A DNA stretch of 64,000 nucleotides from Burkholderiales bacterium PBB6 (GTDB taxonomy: Bacteria; Pseudomonadota; Gammaproteobacteria; Burkholderiales; Burkholderiaceae_C): the NCBI GenBank assembly GCA_002255925.1, contig NKIH01000003.1, positions 62,001-126,000 on the forward strand, read 5' to 3'. Each line of letters opens with the position of its first letter. Positions within the stretch are counted from its first letter, which is position 1. A model generated the notes under the pieces. The model saw only the letters and a list, made by a program, of their open reading frames with translations. It was not told the DNA's origin and ran no database searches. A program made the translations under genes and the position numbers. Positions 8,014-16,491 of this stretch are shown piece after piece.

Positions 8014-8802
8014 TCACGGGCGGCCGGGCGCCGTGGCCCCCATCGCGGTCATGTCGACCGACACCCCTTGCCAGCCGCAGACGAAGCCGCTGGCTTTGTC
8101 CGACTGGACCGGCAGGGCGAGCGCATGACGCACACCGGCCTCGACGCTGTCGATCACGGGCACGCCCACATCCGCCTGCACATCTGCCTGCAGACGCGCC
8201 TGCACCCGCGCGGCCATGCCGGCCAGGCCCGCACCGCCCAGCACGATGCTGTTCACCGGCCAGCGCGCTGCCGCTTCCCGGCAGGCCTCCGCCAGCAGGG
8301 CCACGGCGGCATCCGGGTCAGCCGCCAGTTGTGCACCACTCGGCGCCACGGTGTGAATGCCGGCCAGCTGGGCACTCAAGCCCAGCGCACCCGCCAGCCG
8401 CTCCAGCATCGGGCGCCAGCGCGCGCCGCCGGTCACCACGGCAAACGGGCCCAGGGCCGCCGCCGCGGTGAAGGCGGCTTCGGCCAGGCCCGTCACCGGC
8501 ACGTCGCTGCTGTCGCGCAGGGCCCAGAGGCCGGGGTCACCAAAACAACCAATCAGCACGGCGCTTGGGTGGGGACGGGATTGGAAACTTCGCGGTGTGG
8601 CCATCAAGGCATGGGCCCAGGCATCGAGCACGGCATGGCCGGCCACCGCGTAGCTGGCTTCGCAGGCGATGTAGGGCGCACCAAAGCGCGCGGTGGCGGT
8701 GCTGACCAGCACGTCTGCGCCCGCCGCGCGTTGCCCATGCTGCTGCAGCAGCGCCGTGACGGACGCCGTGGTGTTCGGGTTGAGGATGAGCAGATGGCGC
8801 AT
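8014..8802 (-). CDS. Asp/Glu/hydantoin racemase family protein with one catalytic cysteine
   Basis: 262 residues with the typical N-terminus LLILNPNTTASVT and the first catalytic loop VLIGCFGDPG (Cys86). In hydantoin racemases the second cysteine lies in an LGCxGM motif; here it reads VLGGAGLAGM, so the second cysteine is glycine at residue 190. With only one of the two proton-transfer cysteines it may not racemise freely and could catalyse an isomerase- or decarboxylase-type reaction, as related single-cysteine members such as arylmalonate decarboxylase do. It begins 14 bases after the ABC permease and probably acts on the imported compound or a metabolite of it. Confidence 0.82.
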   Translation of the reverse strand: MRHLLILNPNTTASVTALLQQHGQRAAGADVLVSTATARFGAPYIACEASYAVAGHAVLDAWAHALMATPRSFQSRPHPSAVLIGCFGDPGLWALRDSSDVPVTGLAEAAFTAAAALGPFAVVTGGARWRPMLERLAGALGLSAQLAGIHTVAPSGAQLAADPDAAVALLAEACREAAARWPVNSIVLGGAGLAGMAARVQARLQADVQADVGVPVIDSVEAGVRHALALPVQSDKASGFVCGWQGVSVDMTAMGATAPGRP

Positions 8803-8816
8803 GGTGCGGGCGGGCT

Positions 8817-9740
8817 TCAGGTGCGGCGCGGGCGGCGCTTCAGCAGCGCAAACATGCCGATGGCCAGGCCCATCACCATGAACGACACCACCATCGTCAC
8901 CGTGCCAAGCGCGTAGATGGCCGGGGTAGTGACGGTGGTGGTCAGGCCCTGCAGTTCCAGCGGCAAGGTGTTCACGTCGCCAATGGCTTGCGAGGTGCGG
9001 GCGATCTCGTCCCAGCTGAGCGTGAAGCCGAACATGCCGATGCCCACCACCGAGGGCGCAATCAGCGGCAGCACCACATGGCGGAAGGTTTGCCAGGGCG
9101 TGGCGCCCAGGTCGCGCGCGGCCTCTTCATAGGCCGGGTTGAAGCGGTTGAAGATGGCGAACATGATGAGCAGGCCGAAGGGCAGCGTCCAGGTCAGGTG
9201 GGCGCCCAGCGCGGAGGTGTAGATGCCCAGCGCCGTGCCGTAGCCCTCCAGCGCGTCTTGCCAGCCCAGCCAGTCCAGCGCGTGTTTGAGGCCACCATCG
9301 AGCAGCCGAAACGCCAGCCCGATGCCCAGCGACACGATGATCGACGGCATGATGAGGCTGCCCACCACGGTGAAGAACAAGGCATTGGCCCCGCGCAGCG
9401 GCTTGCGAAACGCCAGCCCGGCCAGCACGGAGAACACGATGGTCACGGCCATCACCGCCAGGCCCAGGCCGAGCGAGCGCCAGAGCGCCGCACCGATGTC
9501 GACCACACCCAGCCCCTGCGCCAACTCACGAAACCAGTGCAAGGACCAGCCGCGCATCGGAAACGTCAGCCCGCCTTCCGGCCCCTGGAAGCTGAGCACG
9601 ACGATGACCAGCATCGGGCCATAGAGAAACAGCACGTAGCCAGCGAAAAACAGCGCCAGCAACCAGAACGCCAGCGGGCGCTGGGTGCGTGGCAGCGGCG
9701 TGAGCTGGACGGGGCTGGCGGAACCTGAAGTGGCACTCAC
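8817..9740 (-). CDS. ABC transporter permease, PotC/YdcV-type
   Basis: 307 residues with six likely membrane helices, starting with a GTG one base after the stop of the other permease. The EAA loop that docks to the ATPase is visible as EEAARDLGATPWQTFRHVVL, followed by the usual LPLIAPSVVGIGMFGFTLSWDE. It is the second inner-membrane subunit of a polyamine/opine/amine-type importer. The protein has a normal family length and no signs of damage. Its partners are all in the same minus-strand cluster (ATPase 12060-13100, binding protein 10705-11985, permease 9742-10653). The true substrate cannot be read from the sequence. Confidence 0.92.
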   Translation of the reverse strand: MSATSGSASPVQLTPLPRTQRPLAFWLLALFFAGYVLFLYGPMLVIVVLSFQGPEGGLTFPMRGWSLHWFRELAQGLGVVDIGAALWRSLGLGLAVMAVTIVFSVLAGLAFRKPLRGANALFFTVVGSLIMPSIIVSLGIGLAFRLLDGGLKHALDWLGWQDALEGYGTALGIYTSALGAHLTWTLPFGLLIMFAIFNRFNPAYEEAARDLGATPWQTFRHVVLPLIAPSVVGIGMFGFTLSWDEIARTSQAIGDVNTLPLELQGLTTTVTTPAIYALGTVTMVVSFMVMGLAIGMFALLKRRPRRT

Positions 9741-9741
9741 G

Positions 9742-10653
9742 TCACAGCTCCTTGCGAATATCGACCAGGCGCGTCAGGCCCCAGATGATCATCAAGACCA
9801 GCGCCAGCAGCACCACCGCATTGGCCGCTGCCAGCGGGAACTGCAGGTAGGAGGTTTGCACCTGGATGATCTTGCCGACCGAGGCGATCTGCTGCCCGCC
9901 CATCACGCCGATGGTGACGAAGTCGCCCATCACGATGGTGATGACGAAGATCGAGCCGATGATGATGCCGGTGCGGCACAGCGGCACGATGACATGCCAG
10001 AGGGTTTGCCAGGCGGTGGCGCCGCTGTCGGCGGCCGCCTCGATCAGGCTGCGATCAATGCGCATCATGCTGTTGAAGATGGGCACGATCATGAAGGTGG
10101 TGAACAGGTGCACGAATGCCAGCACCACCGAAAAATCACTGAACAGCAGCCACTCCACCGGCTGCTGCACCAGCCCTGCCCCCAGCAGCATGTCGTTCAC
10201 CCAGCCGTTGCGGCCCAGCAGCGGCACCCAGGCAATCATGCGGATGACGTTGGAGGTCCAGAACGGGATGGTGCACAGCACGAACAGCACCATCTGCACC
10301 GACGCCGACGTGACATGGAAGGCCAGGAAGTACGACACCGTGAAGCCGATGATGAGCGTCAGCAGCCACACCAGCAGGCAGAACTTGAAGGTCGACAGAT
10401 ACGTCTTGAAGGTGACGCAGAGTTCATCGCCCGAGGCGCAGCCCTCGAACACCGCCAGATAGTTGTCGAGCGTGAAGCCGGGCAGCAGTTCGTACTGGTT
10501 GTAGTTCCAGAAACTCACCATCAGCACCAGCCCCAGCGGCACCAGGAAAAAGAGCGCAAACACCAGCGCCAACGGCAGGGCCTGCCACCAGGCCGCCAAC
10601 TGGCGACCCGGCGCACCGGCCGCAGGCCGTGAAGACGTAGGTGCTGCGCTCAT
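9742..10653 (-). CDS. ABC transporter permease, PotB/YdcU-type
   Basis: 303 residues, about six membrane segments (the first at residues 24-45, LPLALVFALFFLVPLGLVLM) and an EAA loop IEAAADSGATAWQTLWHVIV. The periplasmic loop after the first helix is long, as in PotB-like subunits. It is separated by one base from the second permease, so the two are translationally coupled, and lies 51 bases after the binding-protein gene. It forms the membrane channel of the spermidine/putrescine-like importer. Function as a permease is sure; the substrate is open. Confidence 0.92.
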   Translation of the reverse strand: MSAAPTSSRPAAGAPGRQLAAWWQALPLALVFALFFLVPLGLVLMVSFWNYNQYELLPGFTLDNYLAVFEGCASGDELCVTFKTYLSTFKFCLLVWLLTLIIGFTVSYFLAFHVTSASVQMVLFVLCTIPFWTSNVIRMIAWVPLLGRNGWVNDMLLGAGLVQQPVEWLLFSDFSVVLAFVHLFTTFMIVPIFNSMMRIDRSLIEAAADSGATAWQTLWHVIVPLCRTGIIIGSIFVITIVMGDFVTIGVMGGQQIASVGKIIQVQTSYLQFPLAAANAVVLLALVLMIIWGLTRLVDIRKEL

Positions 10654-10704
10654 TCAGGTGTTCACTTCCAGGGGGTTTGTGGTGGCAGTGGTGGTGGATA
10701 CCCG

Positions 10705-11985
10705 TCAAGCCGCCACGAACTCGTTCCACTTCTTGACCATGTAGGCGTTTTCGTCCATCACCGCGTTCCAGCAGGCGATGCCGCCCATGCGGGCCTCGTA
10801 GCTGCCGCCGTCACGCACGTCGCCCTTCTTGGCCAGCACGTCGCCCTTGGGGCTCTTGATGTCCTGGGCCGCGGGCTTGCCCTCCATCCAGTAAGCCCAC
10901 TCGTAGGCGTCCATCTTGGCCTTGGCGGTGTCGAGCACGGCGCTGTAATAGCCCTGGCGGTTCAGGTAGGCGCCGGCCCAGCCGTCGAGGAACCAGTTGA
11001 TGAACTCATACGCGGCATCGAGCTTCTTGCCCGACAGCGTGGCCGGCAGGCCGAAGCCGGCGGCCCAGGCGCGATAGCCCTCTTTCAGCGGTTGGAAGTT
11101 ACAGGCGATGCCCTTGGTGCGCACGGCCGTCACGGCGGGGCTCCACATCGACTGGATCACCACCTCGCCCGAGGCCATCAGGTTCACCGACTCATTGAAG
11201 TCTTTCCAGAGGCTGCGGAACTGGCCGGCCTTCTTGGCTTCGATCAGCACCTTGATGGTGAGGTCGATTTCCTTCTTGGTCATGTTGCCCTTGTCGGGGT
11301 ACTTGTACAGGCCCATGGCTTCCACCACCATCGCCGCGTCCATGATGCCGATCGACGGGATGTTGAGGATGGCCGCCTTGCCCTTGAACTCGGGGTTCAG
11401 CAGCTCGGCCCACGAGCTGATCGGGCGCTTGATCAAGTCCGGGCGGATGCCCAGCGTGTCGGCGTTGTAGACGGTCGGGATCAGGCTCATGAACTGGGTC
11501 GGCGCCTTGGCGAAGACCTTGCTCTTTTCGCCTTCCAGGTAGATCACCTTCTTGGGCGCCGTGCCCTGGTCACCCACCGCCTTGCCGGCCACCATGCCGG
11601 TGGTGAACAGGGATGTGATCTTGTCGGCGTTCTTGATGCGTTGGGTGTCGATGCCCTTGAGGTTGCCGGTGGGCACGATGTTCTTCAGCGAGAAGTACTC
11701 GGTGTCGATCAGATCGAAGCTGTTGGGGGCGGTGACGGCGCGCTTGGTGACGTCGTCGGTCGTGACGGCCACGTACTGGATCTTGATGCCGGTGTCTTTC
11801 TCGAACTTCTCGCCGATGGCCTTGTCCTGGTTCACCGCGGTGCCCAGGTAGCGCAGCACGATCGGATCAGCCGCATGCACGGCCGGGAACATGCCCGAAG
11901 CCAGGATGCCGGCGGTGCCCTTCAACAGGGTGCGGCGCTGCAATGGCGCGGCTGGCCCGGAAACGTCGTTGCAATCATCAGCCAT
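10705..11985 (-). CDS. ABC transporter periplasmic binding protein, PotD-like, Tat-type signal
   Basis: 426 residues. The N-terminus has a twin-arginine signal (QRRTLLKGTAGILASG, cleavage near AVHA-AD), so it is exported folded. The mature part shows the iron/polyamine-binding type 2 fold of PotD-family proteins (VLRYLGTAVNQDKAIGEKFE, later GGSYEARMGGIACWN at the end). Family length is usually 340-380; this one is somewhat longer, as in the YdcS/opine-type branch. It captures the substrate in the periplasm for the permease pair. It lies 74 bases after the ATPase gene and 51 bases before the first permease. Confidence 0.9.
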   Translation of the reverse strand: MADDCNDVSGPAAPLQRRTLLKGTAGILASGMFPAVHAADPIVLRYLGTAVNQDKAIGEKFEKDTGIKIQYVAVTTDDVTKRAVTAPNSFDLIDTEYFSLKNIVPTGNLKGIDTQRIKNADKITSLFTTGMVAGKAVGDQGTAPKKVIYLEGEKSKVFAKAPTQFMSLIPTVYNADTLGIRPDLIKRPISSWAELLNPEFKGKAAILNIPSIGIMDAAMVVEAMGLYKYPDKGNMTKKEIDLTIKVLIEAKKAGQFRSLWKDFNESVNLMASGEVVIQSMWSPAVTAVRTKGIACNFQPLKEGYRAWAAGFGLPATLSGKKLDAAYEFINWFLDGWAGAYLNRQGYYSAVLDTAKAKMDAYEWAYWMEGKPAAQDIKSPKGDVLAKKGDVRDGGSYEARMGGIACWNAVMDENAYMVKKWNEFVAA

Positions 11986-12059
11986 GGAAACTCCTGAGAG
12001 GTTGTGCAGGGGGTTGGGGAAAGGTTTAGAGACGGTTCAATCAGACGAGGGCCGGGCAC

Positions 12060-13100
12060 TCAGCGCGCCAGCGCATGCGCCGATTCAGGCAGCCAGTGCA
12101 ACTGCACCGCGTCACCCACCGCGTGGGGTTGGCGCGCAAAGGTGGCCTCGGGCAGCATCACGCTCAGCTCGGCGGTGGTGGCGGCGTTCACCACCACGCC
12201 GGGTTTCTGCAGGCCCAGCAGCACATAGGTGCCCTGGTACTCCACATCGGTCACCACGGCCTGCAGGTTGTGGGGGCCGGAGGGCAGGCTGGCGGCTTGA
12301 GGCCGCACCTGCATCTGGTCGGTGCGCACACCCACGCGGCCGTGCGGCGTGTCGATCACGTTGTGGCCGCCCATGAAGCGCGCCACGAACTCGCTCGCGG
12401 GCCGGTTGTAGACCTCGTGCGGGCTGCCCACCTGCTCGATCACGCCATGGTTCATCACCACCATCGTGTCAGCCAGCGCCATCGCCTCTTCCTGCGAGTG
12501 GGTGACGTGAATGAAGGTCAGCCCCAACTCTTTCTGCCAGCGCCGCAACTCGGCGCGCATTTGGATGCGCAGGAAGGGGTCGAGTGCTGACAATGGCTCA
12601 TCGAGCAACAACACACGTGGCTGGGTGATGAGCGCGCGCGCCAGCGCCACGCGCTGCTGCTGCCCACCTGACAACTCTGCCGGTTTGCGCTCAGCGAGGT
12701 GGCCCATGGCGACGCGCTCCAGCAGCTCGGCGGCACGCTGTTTCCGCTCGGCCTTGCCCACGCCTTTCATGGTCAGGCTGAAGGCCACGTTGTCGAGCGC
12801 GCTGAGATGCGGGAACAGCGCGAAGCTCTGAAACATCATCGCCGTTCCGCGCAAGGCAGCGGGCAGATCAGTGATGTTTCTGCCCTCTAGAAGGATGTCA
12901 CCGGACGACACATTTTCGTGGCCAGCAATCATGCGCAACGTGGTGCTCTTGCCGCAGCCGGAAGGGCCCAGAAGACAACAATAACTGGCACTGGCGATAC
13001 GCAGATTGATCGCGTCGACAGCCGGCTTGCCCTGCGCATAACGCTTGGTCAAGTCGATCACTTCCACGGCGTTGGCAAGTTGGGGTCGTGGGGCGTTCAT
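12060..13100 (-). CDS. ABC transporter ATPase, PotA-like
   Basis: 346 residues from the ATG at 13100, chosen because the family begins at about PQLANAVEVIDLTKRY; the reading frame runs on to 13301 but that extension is not family-like. Walker A GPSGCGKST, signature LSGGQQQRVALARAL, Walker B VLLLDEPLSALD and an H-loop (HVTHSQEEA) are all intact. A C-terminal TOBE-type beta domain follows (residues about 245-346). It powers import by the two permeases and is the first gene of the cluster. A large palindrome lies 33 bases upstream, in the region shared with the divergent metallopeptidase gene. Confidence 0.93.
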   Translation of the reverse strand: MNAPRPQLANAVEVIDLTKRYAQGKPAVDAINLRIASASYCCLLGPSGCGKSTTLRMIAGHENVSSGDILLEGRNITDLPAALRGTAMMFQSFALFPHLSALDNVAFSLTMKGVGKAERKQRAAELLERVAMGHLAERKPAELSGGQQQRVALARALITQPRVLLLDEPLSALDPFLRIQMRAELRRWQKELGLTFIHVTHSQEEAMALADTMVVMNHGVIEQVGSPHEVYNRPASEFVARFMGGHNVIDTPHGRVGVRTDQMQVRPQAASLPSGPHNLQAVVTDVEYQGTYVLLGLQKPGVVVNAATTAELSVMLPEATFARQPHAVGDAVQLHWLPESAHALAR

Positions 13101-13132
13101 GAGACGTCCCACGCAACCCTCATGCCAAGTTT

Positions 13133-13161
13133 GTATACACCTTGCGATCCAAGGTGTGTAC
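13133..13161. promoter_or_regulatory. Palindromic operator candidate in the divergent control region
   Basis: Two 12-base arms, GTATACACCTTG (13133-13144) and CAAGGTGTGTAC (13150-13161), are inverted with one mismatch around a 5-base centre. The site lies between the starts of the ABC importer operon (ATG at 13100, minus) and the M60 peptidase (ATG at 13260, plus). The perfect inner symmetry and central position suggest a dimeric repressor or activator site, or possibly a transcript hairpin; no T-tract follows. The binding regulator is not identified. Confidence 0.6.
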
Positions 13162-13259
13162 AGAAACGCACCGGACCTGTGCGAACCGCAGCCTCGCCTT
13201 GAAGCACCAGGCACCGACCCCGTGCCACGCCTCTGATTCACCCACCCTGGACCACCACG

Positions 13260-16200
13260 ATGTACACACACCGTCCGCCCCCTCGCGGCCAACTCGGCCA
13301 ACCCGCCGTTCGTTCAACCCGCGGCCTGCCTGCCCTGACGGCCACGTGCCTGCTGTTGCTGCTCGCCGCTTGCGGTGGCGGCGGTGGCGACAGTGCCAGC
13401 AGCGACAGCACCCCGACACCGTCGGTGCCACCCGTCACCACGGCCCCTGTCACCACCGACCCCGTCACGCCGCCGGTGGCGGCTGACCCGCAGGTGGGCG
13501 CACTGGCCGCAGCCTTGCGCACCGGCAACTCGAAGGACGTGACGCTGGCCACCGCGCAGGCCGCCATGCTGAGCGAACTGAAGACGGTGATGACGGCCTA
13601 CGCCGCCGTGCGCCAGACGATCTACGGCCTGAATGCCGACGGCAGCGCCAATGCCAACAGCGTGGGTGCCATCGAGTGGCAACCATACCGGTTCTCGGCC
13701 GTCTTCAATTTTCTGGACCAAAGCCGCAACCATGCGTTCCTGACCAGCAACTGGCGCTATTCCGACAACACCCCCAGCGCGGGCAAGGCCCTCGGGGTGG
13801 CTGGCGTGGCGCCCGAAACAGGCGCACGCTATGTGGCCATCGGCGCCAATCCGCTTTCAAGCCCCGGAAATGCGGCGATGGACAGCGTGATGCGCAACAC
13901 CATTGTCTGGCTGACCGGCCGCGGCAACCTCGACAAGCTCAAGATCGTGACGGCCCACCTGCCCGGTGACCAGTCGGGCGGGGCCAATGAGGAACCCCGC
14001 GTCCGCAGCTGGCTCGCCAACCAGATTCAGGGCGTCACGATCAACGGGGTGGCCACCACGGCCGCCACGGTGGGCAAAGACACCAAGGACGACACCTGCG
14101 ACGGCGACAAGCTCGACGCCTGCCTGAAGAGCGCTGATCTGCTGATTCTTGGCCGCAAGCAGGGCCCGAATGTCAGCGGTCCCGACAACTTCCCGGCTGC
14201 CTACAACGCCGACACCGTAATGAACGCGGTGCTGGCCGCGCAGGCGCGTGGCATCCCGGTGATGTACCTGCACCAGACCGAAAGCAACAACGGACTGTCA
14301 GCCCGTCTGATGGACTATTTCGGCCTGGACCTGACCGCCAATTACTGGACCTACGATGGTCTCAAGACCCTGGCATCTGCCAGCCAACCCGTGGCGCCAG
14401 CCAATCTCTCCGACTGGATGAAGCTGATGCAACGGGTCGAAAAGCCCGCCAGCTTCACCACAGACTGGAGCGGTTGCGTTGACGATGTGGGCCGCCTGTA
14501 CTGCGAGCGCTATGGCAGCCGGCCGGGAGATGCCGCGCTGATCAATGAATTCACCGGCCCGGGCCAGAAACTCCGCGACCAGCTGCGTGCGCTCGACACC
14601 AAGGGCGTGGCCATCTTTTCGCAGCCAGGGTATGGGCTGGAAAAGCGCTTGGTGGTACTGGGTGACAAGTACCGTGAGCAGGTCAGCTATCCGATGACAC
14701 GCTTGGCCAACCGCGAAGCCTTCTTCCAGGCCTACTTCTCGGACTTCACCGCCTACATCAATCGCCCGACCAATGCGGTCGCACGCAACCTGGGCAACTT
14801 CTCGGCCGTGTTCCCGAGCGACATGCCGACCATCTCGCGCCTCGTGACGACCTCGTCGCAGGAGAGCGGCAATCGGGAATACATGACCGGTCTGTATGCG
14901 ATGCCGGGCCGCACCGTGACCCTGACGCGCACCGACACCGGCACGCAAAGCGTGACGGTGGGCCTGAACATGCTGCGCGACACCACCCATGTCTACCAGA
15001 CCTACGATCGGCCAACGCTGCTGAGCAGCCCGCGGCTGAGCTTGCTGCCGGGCAAGTCGGTGACACTGACCAGCCCTTTTGGTGGCCCGGTGTACCTGTT
15101 CGTGGCCTCAGCCACTGGCGCGCCAAGCGTCACGGTGCAGGTAGACGGTGTCATCACGCACCCGGTGCTGCGCAACCCGAACGATGCGGCGCAAGTGGCC
15201 ACGTTCAAGGCCGAACTGGCCAGTACGCCCACCAACTGGGTAGGCATTGCCACCGACTTCCTGACCGTGCACGCCACGGTGCCCAGCATCAAGGGCACCC
15301 TGAGCAAGTACGGCGACAGCCTCCCCAACCTGGCGGCTGATATCTGGACGTACATGATCAAGGACACCTACGAGCTGGCCGGCTTCAACGCTGCCAACCC
15401 GGAGACCTTCAAGTTGTCGCCCACGGTCAGCGCCTATTGCAAGGCCCAGGGATGGGATTGCACCGGGCCGCAGCACCGCCGGGAGTCGATGCAGCACGCC
15501 ATCTTTGACAACTATTCGCTGTGCGGTGGCGCCTGCGCTGGCAACCCGTTCGACAAGAGCTGGTCGCTGGACCCGCTGGGCTGGGGTGAAACACACGAGA
15601 TCGGCCACAACCTGCAACGCGGACACTTGAACATCTACGGCGGCCAGTCGACGGAGGTGTCGAACAACATCTTCCCGTTGCACAAGCTGACGAGCTACAA
15701 CAAGAACGCTGCGCCGGCCAAGCCGCTCATTCACAAGGGCTACCTGCCCACCGCGCTGGGCATGATGAAGGATTCCCTGGCCACCAACGACCCCGTCAAC
15801 TCGATGAAGACCGCCCTGTGGGGCGACACCGGCTATGCGGCCAACAGCGAACCCCGCCTGGAGTTCTATCGCCAGATGGTGGAGTTCAACCGCCACTACC
15901 ACGGTGACGTCTTCAGCGACGGGTGGGAGCTGTACACGCTGCTGTACCTGCTCGATCGCAACTTCGTGCTGGCCAAGAGCAACTGGGCCAGCAACGCAGC
16001 CAGCCTGGGCTTTGGCACTTACGCCACTTACCCGGACAACATCGACGGCAATGACTTCCTGCTGGTGGGCATGTCACGCATCATCGGTCGCGACATGCGC
16101 CCGGTGTTCGACATGTGGGGCATCACCTACACCCAGGCGGCCGTTGATCAAGTGGTGGCCTACAAGCTGCCCGCGGCTGAGCGTCTGATGTTCCCGATGG

Positions 16201-16280
16201 CCAGCATGCAGCAGTACGGCGCCGGCATCGGGGCGCCCATCCAGGTGAACGCACAGACTGTGTATCCCGCAGGCTACTGA
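13260..16280 (+). CDS. M60-family (IMPa/enhancin-like) zinc metallopeptidase lipoprotein
   Basis: 1006 residues. A basic N-terminus leads to a hydrophobic segment and lipobox LLAAC (residues about 32-37) followed by a run of glycines, so it should be a lipoprotein. The gluzincin motif HEIGHN is present with His779, Glu780 and His783; the third ligand of M60 enzymes is a downstream glutamate, probably in GQSTEVSNN. This family includes Pseudomonas IMPa and mucin-degrading enzymes, which cleave O-glycosylated proteins. The long N-terminal part (residues 80-650) has the mixed alpha/beta and jelly-roll character seen in IMPa. It stands alone, divergent from the ABC importer, and ends at a clear terminator. 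Substrate is inferred only from the family. Confidence 0.88.
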   Translation: MYTHRPPPRGQLGQPAVRSTRGLPALTATCLLLLLAACGGGGGDSASSDSTPTPSVPPVTTAPVTTDPVTPPVAADPQVGALAAALRTGNSKDVTLATAQAAMLSELKTVMTAYAAVRQTIYGLNADGSANANSVGAIEWQPYRFSAVFNFLDQSRNHAFLTSNWRYSDNTPSAGKALGVAGVAPETGARYVAIGANPLSSPGNAAMDSVMRNTIVWLTGRGNLDKLKIVTAHLPGDQSGGANEEPRVRSWLANQIQGVTINGVATTAATVGKDTKDDTCDGDKLDACLKSADLLILGRKQGPNVSGPDNFPAAYNADTVMNAVLAAQARGIPVMYLHQTESNNGLSARLMDYFGLDLTANYWTYDGLKTLASASQPVAPANLSDWMKLMQRVEKPASFTTDWSGCVDDVGRLYCERYGSRPGDAALINEFTGPGQKLRDQLRALDTKGVAIFSQPGYGLEKRLVVLGDKYREQVSYPMTRLANREAFFQAYFSDFTAYINRPTNAVARNLGNFSAVFPSDMPTISRLVTTSSQESGNREYMTGLYAMPGRTVTLTRTDTGTQSVTVGLNMLRDTTHVYQTYDRPTLLSSPRLSLLPGKSVTLTSPFGGPVYLFVASATGAPSVTVQVDGVITHPVLRNPNDAAQVATFKAELASTPTNWVGIATDFLTVHATVPSIKGTLSKYGDSLPNLAADIWTYMIKDTYELAGFNAANPETFKLSPTVSAYCKAQGWDCTGPQHRRESMQHAIFDNYSLCGGACAGNPFDKSWSLDPLGWGETHEIGHNLQRGHLNIYGGQSTEVSNNIFPLHKLTSYNKNAAPAKPLIHKGYLPTALGMMKDSLATNDPVNSMKTALWGDTGYAANSEPRLEFYRQMVEFNRHYHGDVFSDGWELYTLLYLLDRNFVLAKSNWASNAASLGFGTYATYPDNIDGNDFLLVGMSRIIGRDMRPVFDMWGITYTQAAVDQVVAYKLPAAERLMFPMASMQQYGAGIGAPIQVNAQTVYPAGY

Positions 16281-16318
16281 GCCTCGGCACCTGTCGCAGC
16301 CCGTGCCCGGGTTGCCGC

Positions 16319-16355
16319 GCCCTGTCTGGCCACCCCGGCCAGACAGGGCTTTTTT
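16319..16355 (+). terminator. Rho-independent terminator
   Basis: A perfect 13-base stem (16319-16331 with 16337-16349, left arm GCCCTGTCTGGCC), a five-base loop and six T residues. It lies 39 bases after the stop of the M60 peptidase gene and separates it from the esterase gene. Confidence 0.93.
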
Positions 16356-16491
16356 GTTTCATTGCTGAATCAGATTGATGCTGTTCCTCATGGATGAAAC
16401 ATGGGGTTTTACTCCTCCATTTAGTTCAAACAAGTAAGTAAATTGGGCGCTCCACTCGAACTTGGTGACCACACCAGCACCGGAGACACCC

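Noticed and set aside
7246-8916. A 556-codon plus-strand open frame
   Set aside because: Runs antisense through the winged-helix and racemase genes; the translation is rich in Arg, Gly and His as expected for a shadow frame.
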